13,621 nucleotides of DNA. Origin: CAYGZM01 sp964354365. Its GTDB lineage: Bacteria > Planctomycetota > Phycisphaerae > Sedimentisphaerales > Anaerobacaceae. The notes below the pieces were generated by a model. It was not told the origin of the DNA. It did no database searches and was given only the letters and a program-made list of their open reading frames with translations. Shown here piece by piece: positions 1 through 6,599 of this stretch. A program made the translations under genes and the position numbers. Numbering within the stretch: position 1 is the stretch's first letter; each line of letters begins with the position of its first letter. The stretch is from NCBI GenBank assembly GCA_964354365.1, contig CAYGZM010000102.1:1-13621 (forward strand), written 5' to 3'.

Positions 1-2
1 AG

Positions 3-1181
3 CGGGTTGATAGGAGTGTGTTTGCATACAAATGCGAGGTGATTCTGGAAAATATCTCGGCCGTTACCTTTGAGAAGGTTCAACTTTTGATGGTGAGCTG
101 GCCGGATAATATGAGGATAATAGACCCACACGTAAGCTTCGGTGATGCCCGGATCGGCCCGGGCGAATCAGCCGCCAGTATCGATACGTGCACCTTCACA
201 GTGGACCGCTCTGAACCGATCAACCCGCTCGAGATCATCTGGCGTTACGTTACGGCGCCGCAAGATATGGTGTTCATCCCAGGCGGGACGTTTGAGATGG
301 GCGATAGCATTGGTGACGGTTATTCGGCTGAGTTACCTGTTCATACGGTAAGAGTAGATTCGTTCTATATGGGCGGGTCTGAGATAACCAACCGGCAGTA
401 CTGTGACTACCTTAACTCCGCCAGGTCCCAGGGTCTAATAACAGTCACGGACGGGGTGGTCTATAAGGCCGGTTCGGGGACGAGTTATCCATACTGCGAT
501 ACGTCAACAAGCACTTCTTACAGCCAGATAGCTTATAGCGGTGGAGTTTTCACTGTGCGAATTAAGGGCGGGCGCAGTATGGCCGATGATCCGATGGTTC
601 AGGTGACCTGGTACGGGGCGGCTGCCTACTGCAACTGGCGCAGCCAGCAGGAAGCTAAAGAACTCTGTTACAACCGTTCCACCTGGGACTGTGACTTTTC
701 AAAGAACGGTTATCGCCTTCCCACAGAGGCGCAGTGGGAATACGCCGCCCGCGGTGGCCTTTCCGGCAGGCGTTTCCCCTGGGGCGATAGTATCGGCCAC
801 AGCCAGGCCAATTATTACAGCAGCAGTTCTTATTCATACGATAGAAGTCCGACCAGAGGCTATCATCCCTTCTGGAATCACGGAGCGTATCCCTATACCT
901 CTCCTGTGGGGAGTTTTGCAGCCAACGGCTACGGTCTTTACGATATGGCGGGCAACGTCTGGGAGTGGTGCAATGACTGGTACTCGGGTAATTATTACAG
1001 TTCCAGTCCGACGGATAATCCGACAGGTCCGATAGGTCCTATAATCGGCTGGTCTCGTGTTCTTCGCGGCGGGTGTTGGAGCCACGATGCGCGCGACTGC
1101 CGCGCTGCGTGCCGGGACCTCTACTGGCTGGCCGACCGCTTCTTCAACACCGGCTTTCGTCTGGTCCTGGACTTTCAATAA
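3..1181 (+). CDS. FGE-sulfatase (SUMF1-like) domain protein, 5' end outside window
   Basis: The frame is open to the left edge, so the gene is probably truncated there; a GTG at 18 has no special support as a start. Residues below count from that GTG. Residues 1-78 are beta-rich, possibly an Ig-like domain, and not recognised further. From about residue 82 (MVFIPGGTFEMGD) to the end is a full formylglycine-generating-enzyme-type fold: EITNRQYCDYLN, PMVQVTWYGAAAYCNW, YRLPTEAQWEYAARGG, GLYDMAGNVWEWCNDWY and a terminal RGGCW...NTGFRLV. In true FGE two active-site cysteines lie five residues apart near the C-terminus (336 and 341 in human). Here the second aligns with Cys361 but the first position is His356. 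By my reading it is therefore not a classical sulfatase activator, more likely a paralogue with another or a binding role. It converges on the cupin gene with 19 nt between the stops. Confidence 0.85.
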   Translation, partial: RVDRSVFAYKCEVILENISAVTFEKVQLLMVSWPDNMRIIDPHVSFGDARIGPGESAASIDTCTFTVDRSEPINPLEIIWRYVTAPQDMVFIPGGTFEMGDSIGDGYSAELPVHTVRVDSFYMGGSEITNRQYCDYLNSARSQGLITVTDGVVYKAGSGTSYPYCDTSTSTSYSQIAYSGGVFTVRIKGGRSMADDPMVQVTWYGAAAYCNWRSQQEAKELCYNRSTWDCDFSKNGYRLPTEAQWEYAARGGLSGRRFPWGDSIGHSQANYYSSSSYSYDRSPTRGYHPFWNHGAYPYTSPVGSFAANGYGLYDMAGNVWEWCNDWYSGNYYSSSPTDNPTGPIGPIIGWSRVLRGGCWSHDARDCRAACRDLYWLADRFFNTGFRLVLDFQ

Positions 1182-1200
1182 CCCTTTGTCCTTTTTGCTT

Positions 1201-1755
1201 TTACCCTTTGTGGCCAGCTTCTGTAGATTGTCCTCCGCTGGTGCGAGGAGAATAACCCGTTAGGCGGAGGATGAGGTGTTTTTGGGCGGGGAATTGTTTT
1301 AGGAGAGTCTTTGTGTCGGCCAGCTCGAAGTCGGCGAATTCAAAGCCCGGCGCAACCGTCGTGCCCATCAGGGCGAATCTGCCGCGCGGATTGAGGAAAC
1401 ATCCCTGCCAACTGCCGGCGGGGACCGTAACCTGCACCCGCTGGCCGTCCAGAATGTCCCGGCCCAGGGTAATCACCTCGCCGGAGCCGTCCGGATGCAG
1501 TTGCAGCATCGTTACCGGGTCGCCGAGGTAGAAGTGAAATATCTCATCGCTTTTGAGCCGGTGCAGGGCCGAGAAGGTATCGGGCGTCAGCAAATAGAAG
1601 ATCGCCGAGCCGAGGCTTCTGTCGCCCACGTACCCCGCCGGCAGATGCGCCTCGCCAATCCGCTCGCTGCATCGGTAGGTCTCGGCGTAGAATCCCCCCT
1701 CGCCTTTTAGGGGTTTCATACCGAAAAGCTCGATTATCTGCCCTGCCGTTACCAT
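1201..1755 (-). CDS. DUF985 family cupin
   Basis: The protein is 184 aa from the ATG at 1755. It matches the DUF985/cupin_5 family from end to end: an N-terminal helix (AGQIIELFGMKPLKGEGGF), the YAETYR strand, GSAIFYLLTPDTFSALHRLKSDEIFHFY, LGDPVTMLQL, and the late motif APGFEFADFELAD. His and Glu in HRLKSDEIFHFY are candidate metal or ligand contacts of the small beta barrel. The cellular role of this family is poorly known, so no reaction is assigned. A GTG at 1782 would add nine residues; the ATG fits the usual family start better and is preceded by a weak GGGG. The family fold appears to end near ILRLTG; the last ~17 residues are extra and are encoded partly by an inverted repeat (1231-1271). 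It is divergent from the metX-metW fusion gene. Confidence 0.85.
   Translation of the reverse strand: MVTAGQIIELFGMKPLKGEGGFYAETYRCSERIGEAHLPAGYVGDRSLGSAIFYLLTPDTFSALHRLKSDEIFHFYLGDPVTMLQLHPDGSGEVITLGRDILDGQRVQVTVPAGSWQGCFLNPRGRFALMGTTVAPGFEFADFELADTKTLLKQFPAQKHLILRLTGYSPRTSGGQSTEAGHKG
1231..1271. repeat. Inverted repeat inside the 3' end of the cupin gene
   Basis: TCCTCCGC at 1231-1238 pairs with GCGGAGGA at 1264-1271 across a 25-nt loop. It lies in the tail codons of the cupin gene, just before two convergent stops, and may act as a stem at the end of the transcript or be a short dispersed repeat. No clear T-run follows on either strand, so a classical intrinsic terminator is not claimed. 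Confidence 0.45.
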
Positions 1756-1806
1756 ACCGAGCTGCCCCAAACCACCAATCACCTCAGCCGCGCGCCTTCA
1801 CAGCAT

Positions 1807-1835
1807 AATTTATGCGTTTGCGACTGTTGTGTCGA
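1807..1835 (-). promoter_or_regulatory. Candidate promoter of the cupin gene
   Basis: On the minus strand TCGACA (1830-1835, 5 of 6 to TTGACA) is followed after exactly 17 nt by TAAATT (1807-1812, 4 of 6 to TATAAT). Transcription would begin near 1800. The -10 lies within a perfect small inverted repeat, GCATAA-T-TTATGC (1803-1815), which could be an operator shared with the divergent metX-metW gene. Pattern match only. Confidence 0.35.
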
Positions 1836-1853
1836 GCTTTTTCGGCGGCAGGC

Positions 1854-1881
1854 TTTACAAAGAGAAGCTCGCAGATATACT
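1854..1881 (+). promoter_or_regulatory. Candidate promoter of the metX-metW fusion gene
   Basis: TTTACA (1854-1859) and TATACT (1876-1881) are separated by 16 nt, each 5 of 6 to the sigma-70 consensus. A start about 7 nt downstream (near 1888) would fall only ~3 nt before the ATG at 1891. That fits the absence of any Shine-Dalgarno sequence there and suggests a leaderless or almost leaderless mRNA. Confidence 0.45.
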
Positions 1882-1890
1882 TGCCCTTAT

Positions 1891-3708
1891 ATGGCAGAGA
1901 TTGACAAGAACTCGGTCGGCGTTGTCCAAACGCGGACCATAAGGGTCGTGAATGAACAAGCGCCTTTGAAATTGGCCTGCGGCAAGACACTCGCCCCGAT
2001 AGACGTCGCTTACGAGACGTATGGTAAGCTCAGCGAAGCCGCGGATAACGCTATTCTGATCTGCCACGCGCTGAGCGGCGATGCTCACGTGGCCGGCTAC
2101 CACAGCCCCGACGACAAGAAGCCCGGCTGGTGGGATGTTATGGTTGGCCCCGCCAAGGCAATCGACACAAACAAATACTTCGTGATATGCTCCAATTTCC
2201 TCGGCGGCTGCATGGGCACCACGGGCCCGTCATCGCTGAATCCCAAAACCGGCAAACCCTACGCATTGGACTTTCCCATTATTACCGTCAGCGATATGGT
2301 CAAGGTCCAGAAGCTGCTGTTGGACAAAATGGGCGTTCGCCGGCTCCTTGCAGTCATCGGCGGCTCTATCGGCGGCATGCAGGTCCTGCAGTGGGCCATT
2401 GAATACCCGGATTTCGTCAAGGCCGCAATTCCAATTGCCACAACTACCCATCTCGGCGCCCAGGCGATAGCCTTCGATGCCGTGGGCCGAAACGCGATAC
2501 TGGCCGATGCGAACTTCGCCGACGGGCAATACCACGACAGCCAAGGCCCGGACAGGGGGCTGGCTATCGCTCGAATGATTGGGCATATTACCTACCTCTC
2601 CGAGCAGGGAATGCGAGAGAAGTTCGGCCGCCAGCTTCGGGCCGCCAACAAATACCGCTACGAATTCGACTCGGAATTCGCCGTCGAGACGTATCTCGAT
2701 CACCAGGGCCGCAGCTTCGTCGAGAGATTCGATGCCAACAGCTATCTCTACATAACCAAGGCGTCCGACTATTTCGACCTCCAGAAAGACTACGGCTCAC
2801 TCAACAAGGCATTTGCAGGCGTCAAATCCAGGTTCCTCGTCATCAGTTTCGCAAGCGACTGGCTCTTTACTCCGGAACAATCCAGGGCCATAGTTGACGC
2901 CCTGGCCGCCAATCGCAAGGACGTCAGCTATTGCAACATTGCTTCCCCCTACGGACACGACGCATTTCTGCTGGAGCCGGAGACGCTCGGCGCGTTTATC
3001 TGCTGCTTTTTGAAGGCGGCTCATGACCCCGGCGGGGAAAAACAGCCATGTTCATGCTCTGCACTGATGGGCCGCCAGTTCAGCCGCTTCGAGCGAGCGC
3101 ATCGGGCGCGAGTCGATTACGAGCTGATCGAGTCGCTTATAGAGCCGAACAGCACGGTCCTCGATATCGGCTGTGGCGACGGCGAATTGCTGGCCAGCCT
3201 GACCGCCGACAAAAAAATAGAAGGCAAGGGCATTGAGCTAAAGCAGGAGCTGGTGCTTGACTGCATTTGTCGAGGTCTCCCGATAGTCCAGCACGACGTC
3301 GAGCAGGGCCTGCATAGCTACGCCGATAAAAGCCTCGACTACGTGATACTCTCACAGACTGTGCAAACGGTCAAAAATCCTGAAAGAGTCTTCAGGGAGC
3401 TGCTGCGGATCGGCAGAAAAGTCATTGTCAGCTTTCCCAACTTCGCCCACTGGCGATGCAGAATGCAGATCTTCTTCCAGGGCAGGGCCCCGGTGACAAA
3501 GCATCTGTCTTTCGAGTGGCACGACTCGCCCAACATACATTTTCTCTCGCTGAAGGATTTCGACGAGTTTTGCGCCAGGCTGTCGGTCAAGGTCGAAAAG
3601 AAGATTCCGCTCGGCAAGAAACGGCTGCGCCCGGTGAGGTTCATGCCCAATATCTTCGCCGAGCAGGTTATCTACGTCACAAGCAAGAACGACACAGCGC
3701 ACGATTGA
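1891..3708 (+). CDS. metX/metW: MetX-MetW fusion: homoserine O-acetyltransferase with C-terminal MetW
   Basis: One 605-aa frame covers two normally separate methionine-biosynthesis proteins. Residues ~15-380 are MetX, the alpha/beta-hydrolase that transfers acetyl from acetyl-CoA to homoserine. The nucleophile motif GGSIGGMQ gives Ser159; SDWLFTP gives Asp323 and PYGHDAF gives His356, completing the triad. NFLGGCMGTTGP is also typical. Residues ~393-605 are MetW, a class I SAM-methyltransferase-like fold with VLDIGCGDG (423-431), followed by LDYVILSQTVQTVKNP and VSFPNFAHW. A linker of roughly 15 residues joins them; Met393 (3067) is where a separate MetW would start, but no ribosome site precedes it and no stop intervenes. 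In many proteobacteria metX and metW are adjacent or overlapping, so the fusion agrees with a physical partnership. The cytoplasmic product would feed O-acetylhomoserine sulfhydrylation, whose gene is not in view. Confidence 0.93.
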   Translation: MAEIDKNSVGVVQTRTIRVVNEQAPLKLACGKTLAPIDVAYETYGKLSEAADNAILICHALSGDAHVAGYHSPDDKKPGWWDVMVGPAKAIDTNKYFVICSNFLGGCMGTTGPSSLNPKTGKPYALDFPIITVSDMVKVQKLLLDKMGVRRLLAVIGGSIGGMQVLQWAIEYPDFVKAAIPIATTTHLGAQAIAFDAVGRNAILADANFADGQYHDSQGPDRGLAIARMIGHITYLSEQGMREKFGRQLRAANKYRYEFDSEFAVETYLDHQGRSFVERFDANSYLYITKASDYFDLQKDYGSLNKAFAGVKSRFLVISFASDWLFTPEQSRAIVDALAANRKDVSYCNIASPYGHDAFLLEPETLGAFICCFLKAAHDPGGEKQPCSCSALMGRQFSRFERAHRARVDYELIESLIEPNSTVLDIGCGDGELLASLTADKKIEGKGIELKQELVLDCICRGLPIVQHDVEQGLHSYADKSLDYVILSQTVQTVKNPERVFRELLRIGRKVIVSFPNFAHWRCRMQIFFQGRAPVTKHLSFEWHDSPNIHFLSLKDFDEFCARLSVKVEKKIPLGKKRLRPVRFMPNIFAEQVIYVTSKNDTAHD

Positions 3709-3717
3709 GAATTGAGA
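3704..3717 (+). repeat. Two tandem ATTGAGA heptamers across the metX-metW stop
   Basis: ATTGAGA occurs twice in tandem at 3704-3717; the first copy supplies the TGA stop at 3706-3708. It belongs to the same style of 7-nt tandem repetition as 4281-4320, with a different unit. Confidence 0.5.
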
Positions 3718-3807
3718 ATATATTCCCAAACAGAGCCGCGAACGTAAGTGAGCGCTCTCAGAACGCAACACGAGATACGAGTGACGCTGCTTAAAGGAAT
3801 AGAACAA

Positions 3808-4230
3808 ATGAACCGAGTGGAGCGTATAGGCGTCTCACTTGACAAAAAGCTGCTCTGCGATTTCGACAAGCTTATCGCCAAACGAGGCTACGAAAGCCGC
3901 TCCGAGGCCATACGCGACCTGGTGCGCCGGGAGCTGAGCAGCGAGCAGATCAGCAACCCCAAGGCCAATGCAGTCGCCGCCGTGTGCCTCGTTTACGACC
4001 ACCACGCAACAATGGTCCCCCAGAAGCTCATTGACCTGCAGCACTCCCATATCCTCCAGGCGATATCATCCCTGCACGTGCATCTCGACCACCACGACTG
4101 TCTGGAGGTGATCGTCCTGCGAGGCCCTGTCGGCCAGATCAACCAGGTCGCCGAAAGCCTGCTGAGCATGAAAGGGGTCAAGCTCGGACGCATCAATCTC
4201 GTGGCGACCGAGCCGCATCACGGCTCTTGA
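3808..4230 (+). CDS. nikR: Nickel-responsive transcriptional regulator NikR
   Basis: The 140-aa protein has the NikR architecture. An N-terminal ribbon-helix-helix (residues ~3-48, RIGVSLDKKLLCDFDKLIAK then SRSEAIRDLVRREL) binds DNA as a dimer, and a C-terminal ACT-like domain forms the tetramer and binds Ni(II). The high-affinity nickel ligands are all present: His79 in LQHSH, His90 and His92 in LHVHL, Cys98 in HHDCLEV. They are offset by three from E. coli His76, His87, His89 and Cys95. The ATG at 3808 is chosen because AAAGGA (3794-3799) sits at proper spacing; a start at 3748 would add 20 residues not expected for the family. It follows metX-metW by 99 nt on the same strand. No nickel transporter, hydrogenase or urease gene is nearby, and no GTATGA/TCATAC-type operator was found in the window, so its targets lie elsewhere. 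Confidence 0.95.
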   Translation: MNRVERIGVSLDKKLLCDFDKLIAKRGYESRSEAIRDLVRRELSSEQISNPKANAVAAVCLVYDHHATMVPQKLIDLQHSHILQAISSLHVHLDHHDCLEVIVLRGPVGQINQVAESLLSMKGVKLGRINLVATEPHHGS

Positions 4231-4280
4231 TCGCCAAGCCCCGTCTTCATCGCGCGTTTATGCAAGCGTCACGTGCCGGG

Positions 4281-4320
4281 TCGAGCACCGAGTATCCAGT
4301 ATCGAGCATCGAGCATCGAT
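4281..4320 (+). repeat. Degenerate 7-nt tandem repeat (TCGAGCA-like)
   Basis: Five full heptamers and a partial one read TCGAGCA, CCGAGTA, TCCAGTA, TCGAGCA, TCGAGCA, TCGAT. The stretch is non-coding, between nikR and the tRNA gene, and resembles heptanucleotide short tandem repeats seen dispersed in many bacterial genomes. Confidence 0.7.
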
Positions 4321-4336
4321 AATTCGCAATTGAAGC

Positions 4337-4370
4337 TTGACATACAGACCGGTTAATGGTTCTATATAAT
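4337..4370 (+). promoter_or_regulatory. Promoter of the tRNA-Val gene
   Basis: A perfect TTGACA (4337-4342) and a perfect TATAAT (4365-4370) precede the tRNA. Their 22-nt spacing is longer than the usual 17; using the overlapping TATATA (4363-4368) shortens it to 20. The -10 ends 7 nt before the mature tRNA 5' end, so transcription could begin at or next to tRNA position 1. Confidence 0.55.
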
Positions 4371-4377
4371 GGGTTAC

Positions 4378-4451
4378 GGGCGATTAGCTCAGTTGGCTAG
4401 AGCGCACGGATCACACCCGTGAGGCCACAGGTTCGAATCCTGTATCGCCCA
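4378..4451 (+). tRNA. tRNA-Val, anticodon CAC
   Basis: A full cloverleaf can be drawn. The acceptor stem GGGCGAT pairs with ATCGCCC over 7 bp, with discriminator A. The D stem is GCTC/GAGC. The anticodon stem CACGG/CCGTG encloses the loop ATCACAC, giving anticodon CAC (Val, codon GUG). The T stem ACAGG/CCTGT has loop TTCGAAT. The 3' CCA is not encoded; the next bases are TTA. The closest resemblance is to bacterial valine tRNAs beginning GGGYGATTAGCTCAG. Confidence 0.95.
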
Positions 4452-4595
4452 TTACCATAAATCTATTGGAGGGTGGAACTTACCGCCGGAAATGTCACTT
4501 TGTCCGGATACACTAAGCATGCCAGGGTCGGCAACATAGACTGAATGGCCGGTCCCGCCATTGTCTTTGTTGCCTGCATAGGCAATAACGTGGTA
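4452..4595 (-). pseudogene. Coding-like remnant abutting the tRNA 3' end
   Basis: On the minus strand a 47-codon open stretch runs from just after an in-frame TAG (4596-4598) to a TAA at 4452-4454, the base next to the tRNA discriminator. Its conceptual product has a protein-like, non-random look (AYAGNKDNGGTGHSVYVADP, later SGQSDISGGKFHPP). It has no start codon near its beginning, only an internal ATG, and I do not recognise a family. It may be the 3' end of a decayed gene, or chance. Confidence 0.3.
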
Positions 4596-4655
4596 CTATA
4601 CGAAAACAGAGCTACCGATTAGACTAATTATGAACATAGACTTGTGAGGTGCGTC

Positions 4656-6452
4656 ATGGCCAATGTGAAAAGTCTCTCAACCAGAAATCCTGGCAGAACC
4701 TTCGGCGGAAGGCTCAAGTCGGTTACATCGTTGTACCTGTTTTTGATTTCACTCCTTTGGTCCGATGTGTTGTGCGCCGAGGTGGTCTGGCAGCGTAAGA
4801 CACTGCCCGGCCCAAACAGCGGCAACCAGCAGACAGCGTGCGTTGTTGCCGACATCGACAAGGACGGCATCGACGATTTCGTCGTGACCGAGCGCACGCA
4901 GACGCCGTCGGTTGTCTGGTACAAGTACAACGGCAACGGCTGGGATATGAAGGTCATCGACGAGACTGCTTTGAAACCCGAAGCAGGCGGCGAAGCCTTC
5001 GATATAGATCGCGATGGCGACCTCGACATTATTTTTGGCCAGGATGCAAGCGGCAACAATATCTGGTGGTGGGAGAACCCGTACCCGACGTTCTCCAAGC
5101 CGTGGGTGCGCAGGTGCATAAAGGATTCCGGGGCAAACAAGCATCACGACCAGACGGTCGGAGATTTCGACGGGGACGAACAGGTGGAGCTTGTCTCCTG
5201 GAATCAGGGGGCCAAAGCCCTGCTTCTATATGAGATTCCTTCAAATCCAAAAACGACCGAGCCCTGGACGTATGCGACAATCTACACGTGGTCGAGCGGG
5301 CTTGAACGTGAGGGTTTTCCATCAATACCGGTTGACATTGACCTGGATGGCAAGGTCGATATTGTCGGCGGCGGACGCTGGTTCAAGCATCTCGGAGAAA
5401 CAAAATACGCGGAGAACGTCATCGATGCCAATATGGCCTTCACGCAATGTGCGGCCGGTCAGCTAATAAAGGGCGGTCGGCCGGAAGTGGTCTTCAGCCC
5501 CGGCGATATGGACGGCGATGCAAAGCTATACGAATGGAAGGACAACGAGTGGATGCCTCGCAAGCTTCGTTACATCGTACACGGCCATACATGCGAAGTG
5601 CGCGACATCGACGGCGACGGCAACCTGGACATCTTCATCGGGGAGATGGGCAACCCCGGCGCCGGCGACAACGCCAAAACATACATCTGGTACGGCGACG
5701 GCAAAGGCGGCTTCACCGAAACGGTGGCCTCCCACGGCCAGGGCATACACGAGGGCAAGCTCGCAGACCTGGACGGCGACGGCGATTTGGATATCCTGAT
5801 GAAGCCCTACAGCCATAAAGCCCCCCGTATCGATGTGCTGCTGAACTCAGGAACCGGCAAGGCCAACGAAGGTCAGTGGCAAGTCTTATTCGATGGCGCC
5901 GATTTGAGCAACTGGCAGAGCGAAGCCGGAGGCCCGCCCAGTCCAAACTGGGTGATTGAAAATGGCGCTCTGGCCCGAAAGCCCGGAGCCGGGATGATCT
6001 GGACCAAGCAGCGTTTCGGCGACTTCGCCCTCGACCTGGAGTTCAAGACCGAGGGCAACAGCGGCGTCTTCATCCGCACCGACAATCCGAAAGACTGCGT
6101 CCAGACGGGGCTGGAGATGCAGGTCTATCAGCCGGCCGAGAGTCCGAACAAATATAGCTGCGGCGCAATCTATGACGCTCTGGCCCCGAGCAAGGAAATG
6201 ACTATAGACGGCCAATGGAACCACGCGACCATTACCGCCGTTGATAACAAAATCAGCATCGTGCTGAATGGCCAACAGATTATTGATATGGATTTGAACA
6301 AGTGGACTGAGCCGGGCAGGAACCCCGATGACGAGAAGTCAAAGAACAAGTTCCGCACCGCCCTGAAGGATTTCAAACGCGAAGGGCACATCGGCTTTCA
6401 GGATCACGGAGCTAATGTCTGGTTCCGAAACGTCCGCGTCAAGCCTTTATAG
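4656..6452 (+). CDS. Secreted FG-GAP/VCBS propeller protein with C-terminal DUF1080 domain
   Basis: The 598-aa protein starts at the ATG at 4656, which has GAGGTG (4646-4651) just upstream; a GTG at 4644 is less likely. Residues 1-~42 form a signal peptide: a basic start, a hydrophobic core SLYLFLISLLW, and a probable cut near LCA-EVV. Seven calcium-binding-style repeats follow near residues 65, 115, 169, 225, 282, 315 and 369 (for example DIDKDGIDD, DIDRDGDLD, DIDGDGNLD, DLDGDGDLD), enough for a seven-bladed FG-GAP/VCBS propeller. From Trp408 (WQVLFDGADLSNW) to the end is a DUF1080 domain, a concanavalin-like sandwich now known as 3-keto-disaccharide hydrolase, with NSGVFIRTDNPKDC, GLEMQVYQ and GHIGFQDHG. 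It probably acts on sugars outside the cytoplasm, with the propeller for binding. The last four codons plus stop are nearly duplicated at 6628-6648. Confidence 0.9.
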   Translation: MANVKSLSTRNPGRTFGGRLKSVTSLYLFLISLLWSDVLCAEVVWQRKTLPGPNSGNQQTACVVADIDKDGIDDFVVTERTQTPSVVWYKYNGNGWDMKVIDETALKPEAGGEAFDIDRDGDLDIIFGQDASGNNIWWWENPYPTFSKPWVRRCIKDSGANKHHDQTVGDFDGDEQVELVSWNQGAKALLLYEIPSNPKTTEPWTYATIYTWSSGLEREGFPSIPVDIDLDGKVDIVGGGRWFKHLGETKYAENVIDANMAFTQCAAGQLIKGGRPEVVFSPGDMDGDAKLYEWKDNEWMPRKLRYIVHGHTCEVRDIDGDGNLDIFIGEMGNPGAGDNAKTYIWYGDGKGGFTETVASHGQGIHEGKLADLDGDGDLDILMKPYSHKAPRIDVLLNSGTGKANEGQWQVLFDGADLSNWQSEAGGPPSPNWVIENGALARKPGAGMIWTKQRFGDFALDLEFKTEGNSGVFIRTDNPKDCVQTGLEMQVYQPAESPNKYSCGAIYDALAPSKEMTIDGQWNHATITAVDNKISIVLNGQQIIDMDLNKWTEPGRNPDDEKSKNKFRTALKDFKREGHIGFQDHGANVWFRNVRVKPL

Positions 6453-6459
6453 AAAGTAA
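6441..6459 (+). repeat. Left flanking direct repeat of the 6460-6627 element
   Basis: AAGCCTTTATAGAAAGTAA comprises the last codons and TAG stop of the DUF1080 gene plus 7 nt. The same sequence with two extra T residues recurs at 6628-6648, directly outside the structured element. This is the expected look of an insertion duplication or of recombination sites. Confidence 0.8.
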
Positions 6460-6490
6460 TGAGTTCTGCAAAATTGCAGGTTAGACCTAT

Positions 6491-6530
6491 ATTGTTGAAG
6501 AAAATCTCTTTTGTGATTTTCTTCAATAAT
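6491..6530. terminator. Perfect 16-bp hairpin inside the element
   Basis: 6491-6506 pairs with 6515-6530 over 16 consecutive positions (one G-T wobble), with an 8-nt loop TCTTTTGT. The 3' arm GATTTTCTTCAA is T-rich, so it may contribute to termination of the DUF1080 transcript. It equally may be an internal palindrome of the element. Confidence 0.45.
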
Positions 6531-6564
6531 TACCTAAGCAATTACGAGACAATACGTTGCCGTT

Positions 6565-6599
6565 GAAAAGAAAAAATCAACAAACGATTTTTTCTTTTC
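6565..6599. terminator. Perfect 14-bp A/T-rich hairpin inside the element
   Basis: GAAAAGAAAAAATC (6565-6578) pairs perfectly with GATTTTTTCTTTTC (6586-6599) around the loop AACAAAC. Read on either strand the 3' arm is T-rich, so it could work as a two-way terminator between the convergent DUF1080 gene and the ABC operon. Confidence 0.45.

Noticed and set aside
691..1035. Frames of 100-130 codons opposite or within the FGE, DUF1080 and oxidoreductase genes
   Set aside because: These are out-of-frame shadows of GC-rich genes, with low-complexity Arg/Pro/Ala products.
1790..1890. SAM riboswitch ahead of metX-metW
   Set aside because: The space is too short and no SAM-box core is present; the predicted mRNA is almost leaderless.
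1784..1990. Minus-strand 68-codon frame opposite the start of the metX-metW gene
   Set aside because: It is antisense to conserved MetX codons and covers both candidate promoters; a shadow frame.
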